A stretch of 6,029 nucleotides of DNA from an uncultured Veillonella sp. (GCA_934216375.1 CAKQBP010000090.1:1-6029); one strand, 5' to 3'; positions 1 to 5,917 are shown, numbered from the stretch's first letter. Notes: generated by a model from the letters alone, not told the origin. Numbers and translations: made by a program.

Positions 1-14
1 CACAATTCTTTGAT

Positions 15-50
15 GAGCCTAACGCCTAGAACACGTTAATTGGCTCTTTT
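15..50 (+). terminator. Probable intrinsic terminator of a gene left of the window
   Basis: The + strand reads GAGCCTAACG (15-24), a 9-nt loop, then CGTTA (34-38), a 3-nt bulge, GGCTC (42-46) and TTTT (47-50). The arms give ten base pairs interrupted by the bulge, followed by a short T-tract, which fits rho-independent termination on the + strand. It would end a rightward gene whose coding part is not in the window and which converges on the ECF transporter gene. In the minus transcript the same stem could form but has no U-tract after it, so it is less likely to terminate the ECF gene. Confidence 0.55.
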
Positions 51-91
51 GTACTTATAGTATAGTCTGAATTCTAGAGACTGTCAATTTA

Positions 92-583
92 CTACGCAAG
101 TCGTCTCCGTAATATAGCATATAAAATCATACTAATAATGACGCTCATAACGGCTTGAATGGCATTCGTTAAAATACTAGCAATAGCTACGCCTGGGTCG
201 AATACAAAGTATTCGGCGATAAAGTAGCCTGCTACGATAACAATACCGCCTACGATAGTTGCTACCAAGGCGGAGGTCTTATGGTTATAGACAGTACCGA
301 CAAGATAGCCTTCAATGCCTTTCACCACAAAGGTGATGGGTACAAAGACTGCATAGCCGAGGAATAAATCAGCTAGCGCCGGGCCGATAGCACCAATATA
401 GGCGCCATATTTTCGACCTAATAATAAAGCGGATGTCATGATAACGACATCTCCAACATTGAAATAGCCGCGTATGCCAGGTACTGGAATTTTCGTATAC
501 ATTGTAAGCAATGTAGCGAGGGCAATCAATACGGCTGTGAGTACTAACGCGGACGTAGTACTGCGGGGTTGAACGTGTTGCAT
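92..583 (-). CDS. ECF transporter S component (vitamin-type substrate-binding membrane protein)
   Basis: This 163-residue, very hydrophobic protein has about six membrane segments (near residues 11-29, 42-56, 60-76, 78-96, 104-122 and 138-158). GYFNVGDVVI (39-48), GPALADLFLGY (67-77) and the KGIEG stretch (88-92) match the ECF S-component family that Pfam calls ECF-type riboflavin transporter S component (PF07155, formerly DUF1393). An AxxxA pair (Ala17, Ala21) in the first helix fits the family's docking motif for EcfT. Such proteins bind a vitamin or precursor in the cytoplasmic membrane and use a shared EcfA/EcfA'/EcfT module, which is not encoded here; the substrate cannot be told from sequence. 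The start at 583 is chosen because AAGGAGG (589-595) lies five bases upstream. An in-frame ATG nine codons earlier (610-608) falls inside a terminator-like hairpin and has no ribosome binding site. The C-terminus is basic (RRRLA), consistent with a cytoplasmic end. Confidence 0.88.
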   Translation of the reverse strand: MQHVQPRSTTSALVLTAVLIALATLLTMYTKIPVPGIRGYFNVGDVVIMTSALLLGRKYGAYIGAIGPALADLFLGYAVFVPITFVVKGIEGYLVGTVYNHKTSALVATIVGGIVIVAGYFIAEYFVFDPGVAIASILTNAIQAVMSVIISMILYAILRRRLA

Positions 584-597
584 AGCGTCCTCCTTAT

Positions 598-635
598 AAA
601 AAATAGACATGTGACTATATCCATCACATGCCTAT
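598..635 (-). terminator. Terminator-like hairpin in the leader of the ECF gene (possible attenuator or insulator)
   Basis: On the minus strand ATAGGCATGTGA (635-624) pairs with TCACATGTCTAT (614-603) to give a 12-bp stem including one G-U pair, closed over a 9-nt loop and followed by six U (603-598). The G-U pair is a mismatch on the + strand, so the hairpin is fully paired only in minus transcripts. The U-tract ends just before the ribosome binding site of the ECF gene. No minus-strand gene ends here, since the neighbour is divergent, so its job is probably to stop read-through or to control the ECF gene. It is nearly identical to the hairpin at 5972-6008. Confidence 0.7.
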
Positions 636-664
636 ACTATAAACTTTTATGGTAACACCTGCAA
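636..664 (-). promoter_or_regulatory. Possible promoter of the ECF S-component gene
   Basis: Reading the minus strand, TTGCAG (664-659) and TATAGT (641-636) are separated by 17 bases. The -10 matches consensus at five of six positions but the -35 at only three. Transcription would begin near 629, inside the 5' arm of the hairpin at 598-635. That would shorten its stem and might let polymerase pass, while transcripts from further upstream would carry the full terminator. This is a pattern match only. Confidence 0.35.
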
Positions 665-740
665 ATAGAAGGAATTAACAATACATCCTTAGCAAATTCT
701 ATCGTCATTTACTTTCAGAATAAATACTCTTCACTAGACT

Positions 741-769
741 TTAACTTAATATAGATACCATTTTATTAT
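741..769 (+). promoter_or_regulatory. Sigma-A-type promoter of the NAD(P)H oxidoreductase
   Basis: TTAACT (741-746) and TATTAT (764-769) lie 17 bases apart, matching the consensus at four and five of six positions. Transcription would start near 776, leaving a 5' leader of about 40 bases before the ATG at 816. I see no clear operator dyad over it. Confidence 0.55.
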
Positions 770-815
770 AAGAATTCCCTCAACGTGACACTGATTGAAT
801 AGAAAGGAACTAGCC

Positions 816-1382
816 ATGAATATTTTAATCATTTACACCTATCCTAATCATCAGAGTTTTAATAGTGCTATTCTGAAAGTAGTCCAACAGAATCTTTCAA
901 AAGACCACAATGTAAACACCTTGGATCTATATGAGGAGCAATTCGATCCTGTATTGCGATTTGATGACACGCACAAACGTCGAGATCTAAGTACTGTGCC
1001 GGATATGGAAAAGTATCGTAATTTGATTACTTGGGCAGACCATATCATCTTTATCTACCCTATTTGGTGGAGCGGTATGCCGGCTATGCTCAAAGGATTT
1101 ATCGATCGCGTCTTTACAGCGGGCTTTGCCTATTCATATGGTAAAAGAGGCCTTATAGGTCATTTACAAGGAAAATCTGCCTGGATTATCACAACCCACA
1201 ACACTCCCGCCTTTTTGACGCCGTTTATCCAGGACTATGGCAAGGTATTAAAAAATCAGATTCTGAAATCCTGCGGCATCAAACCGGTTACACATACCCA
1301 GTTGGCGGGCACGGAAAACAGCTCAGACGAAAAACGCCGACGCTTCTTAGACAAAATCGCTAATATCGCCGGCAGTATATAA
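816..1382 (+). CDS. NAD(P)H-dependent flavin oxidoreductase / NAD(P)H:quinone reductase, flavodoxin-like fold
   Basis: This 188-residue protein belongs to the Flavodoxin_2 family (PF02525; MdaB, KefF, YwrO and related quinone reductases). Residues 1-16 hold the first beta strand and the phosphate-binding loop (YTYPNHQSFN, 7-16). YPIWWSGMPAMLKGFIDRVF (81-100) is the hallmark FMN-binding and dimer segment, followed by GFAY (103-106). Length is normal for the short bacterial branch. These cytosolic flavoproteins pass two electrons from NAD(P)H to quinones or similar compounds, often as protection against electrophiles; the physiological substrate here is unknown. The start at 816 is chosen because AAAGGA (803-808) sits seven bases upstream; a TTG at 795 is in frame but has no ribosome binding site. 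The third flavin-contacting loop reads TTHNTP (126-131) rather than the usual TTGG-type loop, so cofactor or substrate preference may differ. It appears monocistronic and diverges from the ECF gene. Confidence 0.9.
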   Translation: MNILIIYTYPNHQSFNSAILKVVQQNLSKDHNVNTLDLYEEQFDPVLRFDDTHKRRDLSTVPDMEKYRNLITWADHIIFIYPIWWSGMPAMLKGFIDRVFTAGFAYSYGKRGLIGHLQGKSAWIITTHNTPAFLTPFIQDYGKVLKNQILKSCGIKPVTHTQLAGTENSSDEKRRRFLDKIANIAGSI

Positions 1383-1398
1383 CATTTCTAGTATACTA

Positions 1399-1435
1399 TG
1401 ATTTTTTACCAAAGATTACTTGGTTGCCAAAATCA
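1399..1435. terminator. Weak interrupted hairpin between convergent genes
   Basis: The oxidoreductase and the DUF2695 gene converge on a 137-base gap. In it, TGATTTT (1399-1405) and ACCAA (1408-1412) can pair with TTGGT (1420-1424) and AAAATCA (1429-1435) around a 7-nt loop, with an internal loop between the two short stems. Neither strand has a clean U-tract after the stem, so termination here is uncertain. A second small dyad, TTAGA...TCTAA (1450-1454 and 1470-1474), is even weaker. No other feature was seen in the gap. Confidence 0.3.
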
Positions 1436-1519
1436 CAAATAAATTTACATTAGACTGCTTACAGTTTGCTCTAAGTCAAAAACAAGCCGTATACGAAAAT
1501 CTCCCCAATTACATAGATA

Positions 1520-1807
1520 TTACTCTTCAAATCTCTCTTCTACATTGTAGAGAACCTCACAATCACACCCGCCACCTTCATTAATAATCCAGGCTAGTAC
1601 ACTTTCAACATCTACGCTCTGCTTTTCCAAAAATTCTCTTGTGAAAGTCAAACTATGATCGCAACCATCATTTGTCTCTAATTTCTCATCTACATAGTCA
1701 AAAAGATTCCAAAATAGCTCTTCATCCATAGGCAAACTATCTTGAAAACTCTGTTTTTCTTTAGCTTTATAGTCTTTCAATAATTCCTTTTTACGCGCTT
1801 TGTCCAT
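1520..1807 (-). CDS. DUF2695 family protein, possible metal-binding Cys/His site
   Basis: This 95-residue cytosolic protein matches the uncharacterised DUF2695 family (PF10905). The start (MDKARKKELLKDYKAKEKQ), the LFDYVDEKL helix (35-43), the CDHSLTFTREFL segment (49-60) and the closing GGGCDCEVLYNVEE segment (78-91) are typical. Cys49, His51, Cys81 and Cys83 form a C-x-H...C-x-C set that could bind a metal ion; this is inferred from spacing, not shown. The N-terminal 18 residues are rich in Lys and the C-terminus in Glu. It is the last of six minus-strand genes, starting 80 bases after the YfbM-like gene, with AAAGGAAA upstream of the ATG. The gap contains a 7-bp A/T-only hairpin (1858-1876) that might cause partial termination or mRNA processing. 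The function of the family is not known to me. Confidence 0.82.
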   Translation of the reverse strand: MDKARKKELLKDYKAKEKQSFQDSLPMDEELFWNLFDYVDEKLETNDGCDHSLTFTREFLEKQSVDVESVLAWIINEGGGCDCEVLYNVEERFEE

Positions 1808-1887
1808 TGCAACTGTTTCCTTTACATGACCTATTTCTCATATAATTCTGGGCTCTCTAAAATAGTGCGTATTTTAATTTTGGCAGC

Positions 1888-2394
1888 TTAACAAATCGTA
1901 ACTACTACATGGCCCTTCGCTTCTAGCACTTTTTTATAGAACACTTTCATTTGCTCGAAATCGTGGAGAATTTCATCTTTGATTTCCTCCTCTTCCTCAT
2001 CATAGTCCCAAATATTTGGGTATAGCTCTGCTTCTTTGCAGGCTTTCATATCGAAAGATTCGAGTGCTTGTTCTATATCAAACTGCTCTAAAGCCGCTAG
2101 GATATCAACTATTTTGGAATGTTCCGTATAAGCCATATATTCAGATAAGTCCTCAATCGACGTTACACCAAGCACAGCTTGGCTAAGTGGATTATCATCT
2201 ATTATATGATTAGCGCTCACACCAGTAAGCACGAAGTGAAGGACATCCCACATCTTATCAATGTCTAGCAATAACTCGTCCTCATCACTCCACTCTTCAA
2301 CGGTTTCAAAAAGCTCTTCCTCTGATGAACCTAAACCCTTGAGCTCTTTTAAATTCTTATCATTTACACAATTATAATTTGCAATGAGTCCCAT
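1888..2394 (-). CDS. YfbM / DUF1877 family protein
   Basis: This protein of 168 residues is almost the same length as E. coli YfbM, as I recall it (167). It shares that family's framework: an MGLIANY start (YfbM proteins start MGMI), DIDKMWDVLHFVLTG (44-58), NPLSQAVLG (68-76), the AELYP segment (122-126) and a final helix plus beta strand. The family (PF08974) has no established biochemical role. The protein is strongly acidic, with a DYDEEEEEIKDE run at 130-141, and has no signal peptide or membrane segment, so it is probably cytosolic. AGGGAGG (2404-2410) lies nine bases before the ATG. It follows the upstream gene by 46 bases on the same strand, consistent with an operon. A role as an immunity-type protein is suggested only by its neighbours. 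Confidence 0.88.
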   Translation of the reverse strand: MGLIANYNCVNDKNLKELKGLGSSEEELFETVEEWSDEDELLLDIDKMWDVLHFVLTGVSANHIIDDNPLSQAVLGVTSIEDLSEYMAYTEHSKIVDILAALEQFDIEQALESFDMKACKEAELYPNIWDYDEEEEEIKDEILHDFEQMKVFYKKVLEAKGHVVVTIC

Positions 2395-2440
2395 AACCTA
2401 AAACCTCCCTAGATAGTTAGTGCTCTATCTCTGTCAGTAA

Positions 2441-3247
2441 TTATTGACGAATAATATCTTTCACCAGTTCATACGTATCTATTAGCCGAAGTCTGCCTAT
2501 CCTCGGTTCATCTGTAATCTCATTGTAGATATCGTCCAATGTGCCTGCCGGCGCTAGTTTCCAGAGCTTGCACGGATACAGCTCAACGGTTCCGATGATT
2601 TCCAAATCACCTAATAGCAGCCCTAAGTCCTTATGATTAAACCAACAGTCGGTATCGATACCGAAATTTGTATTATCTTTACGACAGGAAATTTGACTAT
2701 TTAAAAAATCATCCATACTAGGTTTGTGCGCTTGTAAAAGTCTTGTACAGGCCAAATGGTACTCGATTTTCCGCGGTGATTGATCCACATCAGATACAAA
2801 AATAGCTCCATACTCGTTTTCAAACTTAACAGCTAATACGTCGCCCACCTTAAAATGAGGTTCTCGCTTTGTTTTAGATTTACGAACCTTTAGAGGCTTT
2901 GGATTTTCACTTTGTAGTTGTACGGCTAATGTATCTAACACCTTTTGCCGTTGTTTGAGCGCCTTACTATCAATTTCTAGCCAAAACTCATGAGCGCCCT
3001 TCCTGATTATGTCTAATGCTTTCTCTTTGATATCCTGCGGCAGATGACCTATCTTCCACAGCGAATAGGCTACGGCAGTCCAATAAATTTCTGTATAGAA
3101 TTCGTCAGTACAAAAATTCTGCTCTTCAGCCAGAATTTCTGAAACAATGGTATCAATACTGATACCATCTCTATAGCGCTCAACAATCAAATTGTAAATA
3201 TCATGGCCATCATCACTATCTATGATTTTTACTCCATCAATAGCCAT
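2441..3247 (-). CDS. Uncharacterised two-part protein: helical N-terminus, beta-rich KVGDV domain C-terminus
   Basis: These 268 residues fall into two parts. Residues 15-112 look all-helical, with TEIYWTAVAYSLWKIGHLP (52-70) followed by a helix (KEKALDIIRKG), and resemble small TPR-like or DUF4259-like helical domains. A basic linker (KPLKVRKSKTKREP, 117-130) leads to HFKVGDVLAVKFENEYGAIF (131-150), which starts a beta-rich domain reminiscent of Imm26-type immunity proteins, where a similar 'K-GDVFAI-L-GKYGFGRV' opening is found. This similarity is from memory and weak. No catalytic signature or signal peptide is visible. AAAAGGAG (3254-3261) is six bases before the ATG, a strong ribosome binding site. 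It begins 25 bases after the upstream gene, so the two are very likely cotranscribed. The exact family is not certain. Confidence 0.75.
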   Translation of the reverse strand: MAIDGVKIIDSDDGHDIYNLIVERYRDGISIDTIVSEILAEEQNFCTDEFYTEIYWTAVAYSLWKIGHLPQDIKEKALDIIRKGAHEFWLEIDSKALKQRQKVLDTLAVQLQSENPKPLKVRKSKTKREPHFKVGDVLAVKFENEYGAIFVSDVDQSPRKIEYHLACTRLLQAHKPSMDDFLNSQISCRKDNTNFGIDTDCWFNHKDLGLLLGDLEIIGTVELYPCKLWKLAPAGTLDDIYNEITDEPRIGRLRLIDTYELVKDIIRQ

Positions 3248-3272
3248 ATAATTCTCCTTTTAAACAATACGT

Positions 3273-4061
3273 CTAGAAAAACAGATTATGTGATTCTGTA
3301 ACGGTTCCATCATCTTCATGGAAATAACAAGTATATAAAGGAGCTCGATGTGCAGCATCATAAAATTTTTGTAATTCAGCAGCTACATTTACTTCTAAAG
3401 ACATGCCTAGTACCTGAACAACAGTTTTCCATACATCCATTTCTGTATAAGAAGCGATTTCATCACGACCGAAAGCCTTTCCAGGTAAAGAGAAGGACTT
3501 TTCTTTGTTTATGATTCTAATCCAGTCTAATTGTGTACTAAAGTCAGAATTAACGCCTTCACTGTCTTCTCGTAATGCAAGCAATGCAGAGGCTTCGTCC
3601 ATGCCGAGATTAAACATGTCGCTTTCAAAATCAATAGGTTCAAAATAATAACGAACCGTATCCGCACCAAATTCATCGTTTAATTTCGCCCATTCCAGCC
3701 CTGAAAGCACGGTAAATCCGAGCGTATCGTTCCCAAGACTTTCAGTAAACCAACGCACCTCATAGGCAGGCTTAACAAAGTCATTGAAATATTTGATGGT
3801 CACATCCCGATCTTGCTCATCACCGTAAGGAATTTGCAGCTCTTTATCGCCTTTTTGTAACACAATATCGTCACCATAAGCCTTGCCATTACTAACCATT
3901 TTAATATCGATAGGCTCATCCATCATATCATTAAAATAGCGCACTACATCTTCATCGTACTCACGCCAATCAATCCAAACGACAGCTTCAGAATCGTATA
4001 AATCATTTAGATCAATGTCATTAGCGAAAAAACTTCTTACTTGATTATACATATCTTCCAT
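3273..4061 (-). CDS. Hypothetical acidic protein, 262 residues
   Basis: I do not recognise this family. The protein is rich in Asp and Glu, especially over residues 14-50 and 145-170, and has no signal peptide, membrane segment or obvious catalytic motif. A central block (about 64-142) looks like an alpha/beta domain: DIVLQKGDKELQIPYGDEQD (65-84), a helix with YFNDFVKP, then YEVRWFTESLGNDTLGFTVL (100-119), EWAKLNDEFG and YYFEPI. The C-terminal part (205-262) has an amphipathic helix followed by a short beta hairpin (LYTCYFHEDDGTV). GGAGAG (4067-4072) five bases upstream supports the first ATG over a second Met at codon 4. It starts 20 bases after the DUF2262 gene and 25 bases precede the next gene, so it sits inside an operon. 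A role linked to its immunity-like neighbours is possible but not shown. Confidence 0.78.
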   Translation of the reverse strand: MEDMYNQVRSFFANDIDLNDLYDSEAVVWIDWREYDEDVVRYFNDMMDEPIDIKMVSNGKAYGDDIVLQKGDKELQIPYGDEQDRDVTIKYFNDFVKPAYEVRWFTESLGNDTLGFTVLSGLEWAKLNDEFGADTVRYYFEPIDFESDMFNLGMDEASALLALREDSEGVNSDFSTQLDWIRIINKEKSFSLPGKAFGRDEIASYTEMDVWKTVVQVLGMSLEVNVAAELQKFYDAAHRAPLYTCYFHEDDGTVTESHNLFF

Positions 4062-4081
4062 CGTCTCTCTCCGCTAAATTA

Positions 4082-4897
4082 TCATCCTGCAATATCTGCA
4101 TCAACAGGGTTCCCATCCGCATCAATATGGGCTATGATACAGTGTCCCCAGAATATATCGTCGTCGTCATAATAGACCTCTATGGTGCCATCGTTACGAA
4201 ACGCCAATTCGCCCATCGTAATACGCTTGGCAAATACATCTGCCGAAATCGGGTCTTGATCGTCATTGTCGAGCCAATCATTAGCTAAATCTAGCAATGT
4301 TTCACTAATGTACACGCTAATTCGTTGTTCAAAGTCTTTGAAATTTTTAATCTTATTGAAAGCCGCCAATGCTACGGTACAGCTTTCATCAGAACCCTCG
4401 TCTACATCAAGGGTGAATGCATAATCATCAATTCTCGCTGTGTAATATTGATACTCTCGATTTAACATAAAATCACCCCTATCGGTATAAAGGTATTTAG
4501 GGGTTTTTAAATACGCAGACAATGCCTCTAATTCGCTGTGTTTAGCATGCTCCTCTAACACCTCGAGCACATAATAGCGATTATTCCAAGAGGGACGCAT
4601 ATAACCTAAATCCTCTATGGGCTTAGCTTTCTTAACTAACAATTTATAGACACCGTGCGGCTCAAAAGAATAGCCCCATCTATCGTCAAGGCCCTCAATA
4701 ATCCAAGTCAAAATGCCTTCGCTACGGTCAAGCACGCCAGTTCGAGTATCTAGGATAGCATCGGTAGACACCAGTGGTCTATGGTACTTCTCTAAATAAG
4801 GACTAGCCCCATGCGCATCACTACGCGGTAATGCATAGATTTCAAATACTTCAGAGTCAAACTCTGCTTCATATTCTGGCAAACGTACAATACTCAT
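4082..4897 (-). CDS. DUF2262 domain-containing protein with an extra N-terminal domain
   Basis: Residues about 140-271 match DUF2262 (PF10020). The signature is the C-terminal run: a LLDLANDWL helix (201-209), ISADVFAKRITM (217-228), DGTIEVYYDDDDIFWGH (236-252) and a final DADIAG (266-271), which fit the family's 'D-LFWGH-I' and '-ADIAG' features. Residues 1-132 are a separate region of strands and turns (RLPEYEAEFDSEVFEIYALP near the start) that I cannot name. The protein is acidic and cytosolic by appearance, with no catalytic residues I can defend. AGGAGAG (4904-4910) is six bases before the ATG. It is probably the first gene of a five-gene operon running to 1520, driven by the promoter at 4921-4949. 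The function of DUF2262 is unknown to me. Confidence 0.85.
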   Translation of the reverse strand: MSIVRLPEYEAEFDSEVFEIYALPRSDAHGASPYLEKYHRPLVSTDAILDTRTGVLDRSEGILTWIIEGLDDRWGYSFEPHGVYKLLVKKAKPIEDLGYMRPSWNNRYYVLEVLEEHAKHSELEALSAYLKTPKYLYTDRGDFMLNREYQYYTARIDDYAFTLDVDEGSDESCTVALAAFNKIKNFKDFEQRISVYISETLLDLANDWLDNDDQDPISADVFAKRITMGELAFRNDGTIEVYYDDDDIFWGHCIIAHIDADGNPVDADIAG

Positions 4898-4920
4898 ATG
4901 ACTCTCTCCTATTCATTACA

Positions 4921-4949
4921 TTTATACGGTGCAAATTGTTTACAGTTAA
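4921..4949 (-). promoter_or_regulatory. Promoter of the DUF2262-to-DUF2695 operon
   Basis: On the minus strand TTAACT (4949-4944) and TATAAA (4926-4921) are 17 bases apart, matching consensus at four and five of six positions. The -35 hexamer is the same as that of the oxidoreductase promoter. Transcription would begin near 4914, giving a short leader of about 17 bases that still includes the ribosome binding site at 4904-4910. It lies in the 119-base gap after the DUF6630 gene, in which no terminator is evident, so read-through from upstream is also possible. Confidence 0.5.
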
Positions 4950-5016
4950 GAATTACAACCTTTTTATAGATACTGCCACATTATAATCGTGCTACTACAT
5001 CATAATTTTCGTTACA

Positions 5017-5847
5017 TCACAAACGTTCTGCTACATCGATTCTATGTAACAGATCTTTTGCTAGTTCTTGGGCCGTTTCGAATTCCCCATTTGAAAGTAC
5101 CATAAGCACAAAACTATCTGTACCAATGTCCATGCCTACTAACTTATGGTTTTTCCAAGTGGAATTAAGTTGAGCACTCCAATCCATAATACATTGACTG
5201 TCATCGAATGCGGCTGTATCAAAAGTCAGGTCTTCCCTAGTATCTAAAGCCTTACTACGTATTAACTTCTGCACATTATGAAGAAAATCCTCTATTTCAC
5301 ATTTACAGCTTAGCTCTACGGCACGACCTCTAGATAACAGTTTTTCATAGAGATTCCACCAGCTATCTTCTAAGTCTTCCATGGAGCACAACTTAGCCTC
5401 GGTCATAAAAGATTTAGCTTGTTTGGCATCGCCTAGTAATAACGTTGCTAGCTCTGTAAATGTTGGTTTCATCTGCTCTATATCTAGATTTGCTACTTCT
5501 ACATACAAACTAGGATCAGGCAATCTCCGCTTTTTCACAAAAGCCCGCATCATCTGCACCGCATCTGGATAACGTACATCTGCCATACGATAGGTCTTAC
5601 CATCTATGTCTAAGAATATATCCACTGCATCCTGCGTTTTTCCTACACGAGCCTTCATCGCAGTGCAACCATCGATGGCATAAGGAGGATATAGCTCCAT
5701 GTACATGAAAGATCCATCATGCATGGCCTTTAATGTATTATCTACGCCAACTATGTTAAAACCGTTTCGATTATAATCGGGACTCTTCATGTGCCACTCT
5801 TCGTAATTGTCAAAAAGCTTTTCTTGAATCCAATTGTAAAAGCTCAT
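5017..5847 (-). CDS. DUF6630 domain-containing protein with an unnamed N-terminal domain
   Basis: Residues about 125-270 resemble DUF6630: a helical start (FTELATLLLGDAKQAKSFM, 130-148), ELSCKCEIEDFLHNVQKLI (178-196), a helix pair, then LVGMDIGTDSFVLMVL (236-251) and a closing helix (AQELAKDLLHRI). Residues 1-118 are a different domain, with strands around MYMELYPPY (48-56), AVDIFLDIDGKTYRM (74-88) and a basic helix end AFVKKRRLPD (102-111), that I cannot assign. No signal peptide, membrane segment or catalytic motif is seen. The ribosome binding site is modest (AAAGGT, 5856-5861, eight bases before ATG), weaker than those of the downstream genes. It has its own promoter and is separated from the next gene by 119 bases. 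It may be cotranscribed with the downstream operon, as no terminator is evident between them. Confidence 0.8.
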   Translation of the reverse strand: MSFYNWIQEKLFDNYEEWHMKSPDYNRNGFNIVGVDNTLKAMHDGSFMYMELYPPYAIDGCTAMKARVGKTQDAVDIFLDIDGKTYRMADVRYPDAVQMMRAFVKKRRLPDPSLYVEVANLDIEQMKPTFTELATLLLGDAKQAKSFMTEAKLCSMEDLEDSWWNLYEKLLSRGRAVELSCKCEIEDFLHNVQKLIRSKALDTREDLTFDTAAFDDSQCIMDWSAQLNSTWKNHKLVGMDIGTDSFVLMVLSNGEFETAQELAKDLLHRIDVAERL

Positions 5848-5917
5848 AAAAATGTACCTTTATATTAACTAACTTCAATACTCCCATCATCTATAAGCAG
5901 AATTTATAGTTAACTTT

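Noticed and set aside
64..82. 5-bp inverted repeat AGTCT...AGACT after the ECF stop
   Set aside because: The stem is short and A/T-rich with no U-tract on either strand; not convincing as a terminator.
584..610. Upstream start for the ECF gene (nine extra residues, MSIFYKEDA)
   Set aside because: The ATG lies in the 3' arm of a terminator hairpin and the extra codons include the U-tract and the AAGGAGG site of the real start at 583.
56..641. Inverted copies of TATAGTATAG (56-65) and CTATACTATA (632-641) flanking the ECF gene
   Set aside because: Ten A/T-rich bases recurring in AT-rich intergenic DNA is weak, there are no target duplications and no mobile-element features; part of the second copy belongs to the hairpin repeat.
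640..800. Known riboswitch (FMN, TPP, THF, preQ1 or cobalamin) upstream of the ECF gene
   Set aside because: I compared the minus-strand leader by eye with the conserved cores of these classes and found none, so no riboswitch is annotated.
795..815. TTG start for the oxidoreductase (seven extra residues)
   Set aside because: The extra codons span the AAAGGA ribosome binding site, and the family's first beta strand begins at the ATG at 816.
851..1048. 65-codon open frame on the minus strand
   Set aside because: It is antisense to the well-supported oxidoreductase gene, has low-complexity composition (many Arg, Ser and Phe) and no family resemblance; a shadow frame.
5381..5572. 63-codon open frame on the + strand
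   Set aside because: It lies antisense within the DUF6630 gene and shows no ribosome binding site or recognisable protein features.
1520..5847. Toxin-antitoxin or defence system in the DUF cluster
   Set aside because: No nuclease, ADP-ribosyltransferase, kinase, ATPase or DNA-binding signature was visible in any of the six proteins, so a named system cannot be supported.
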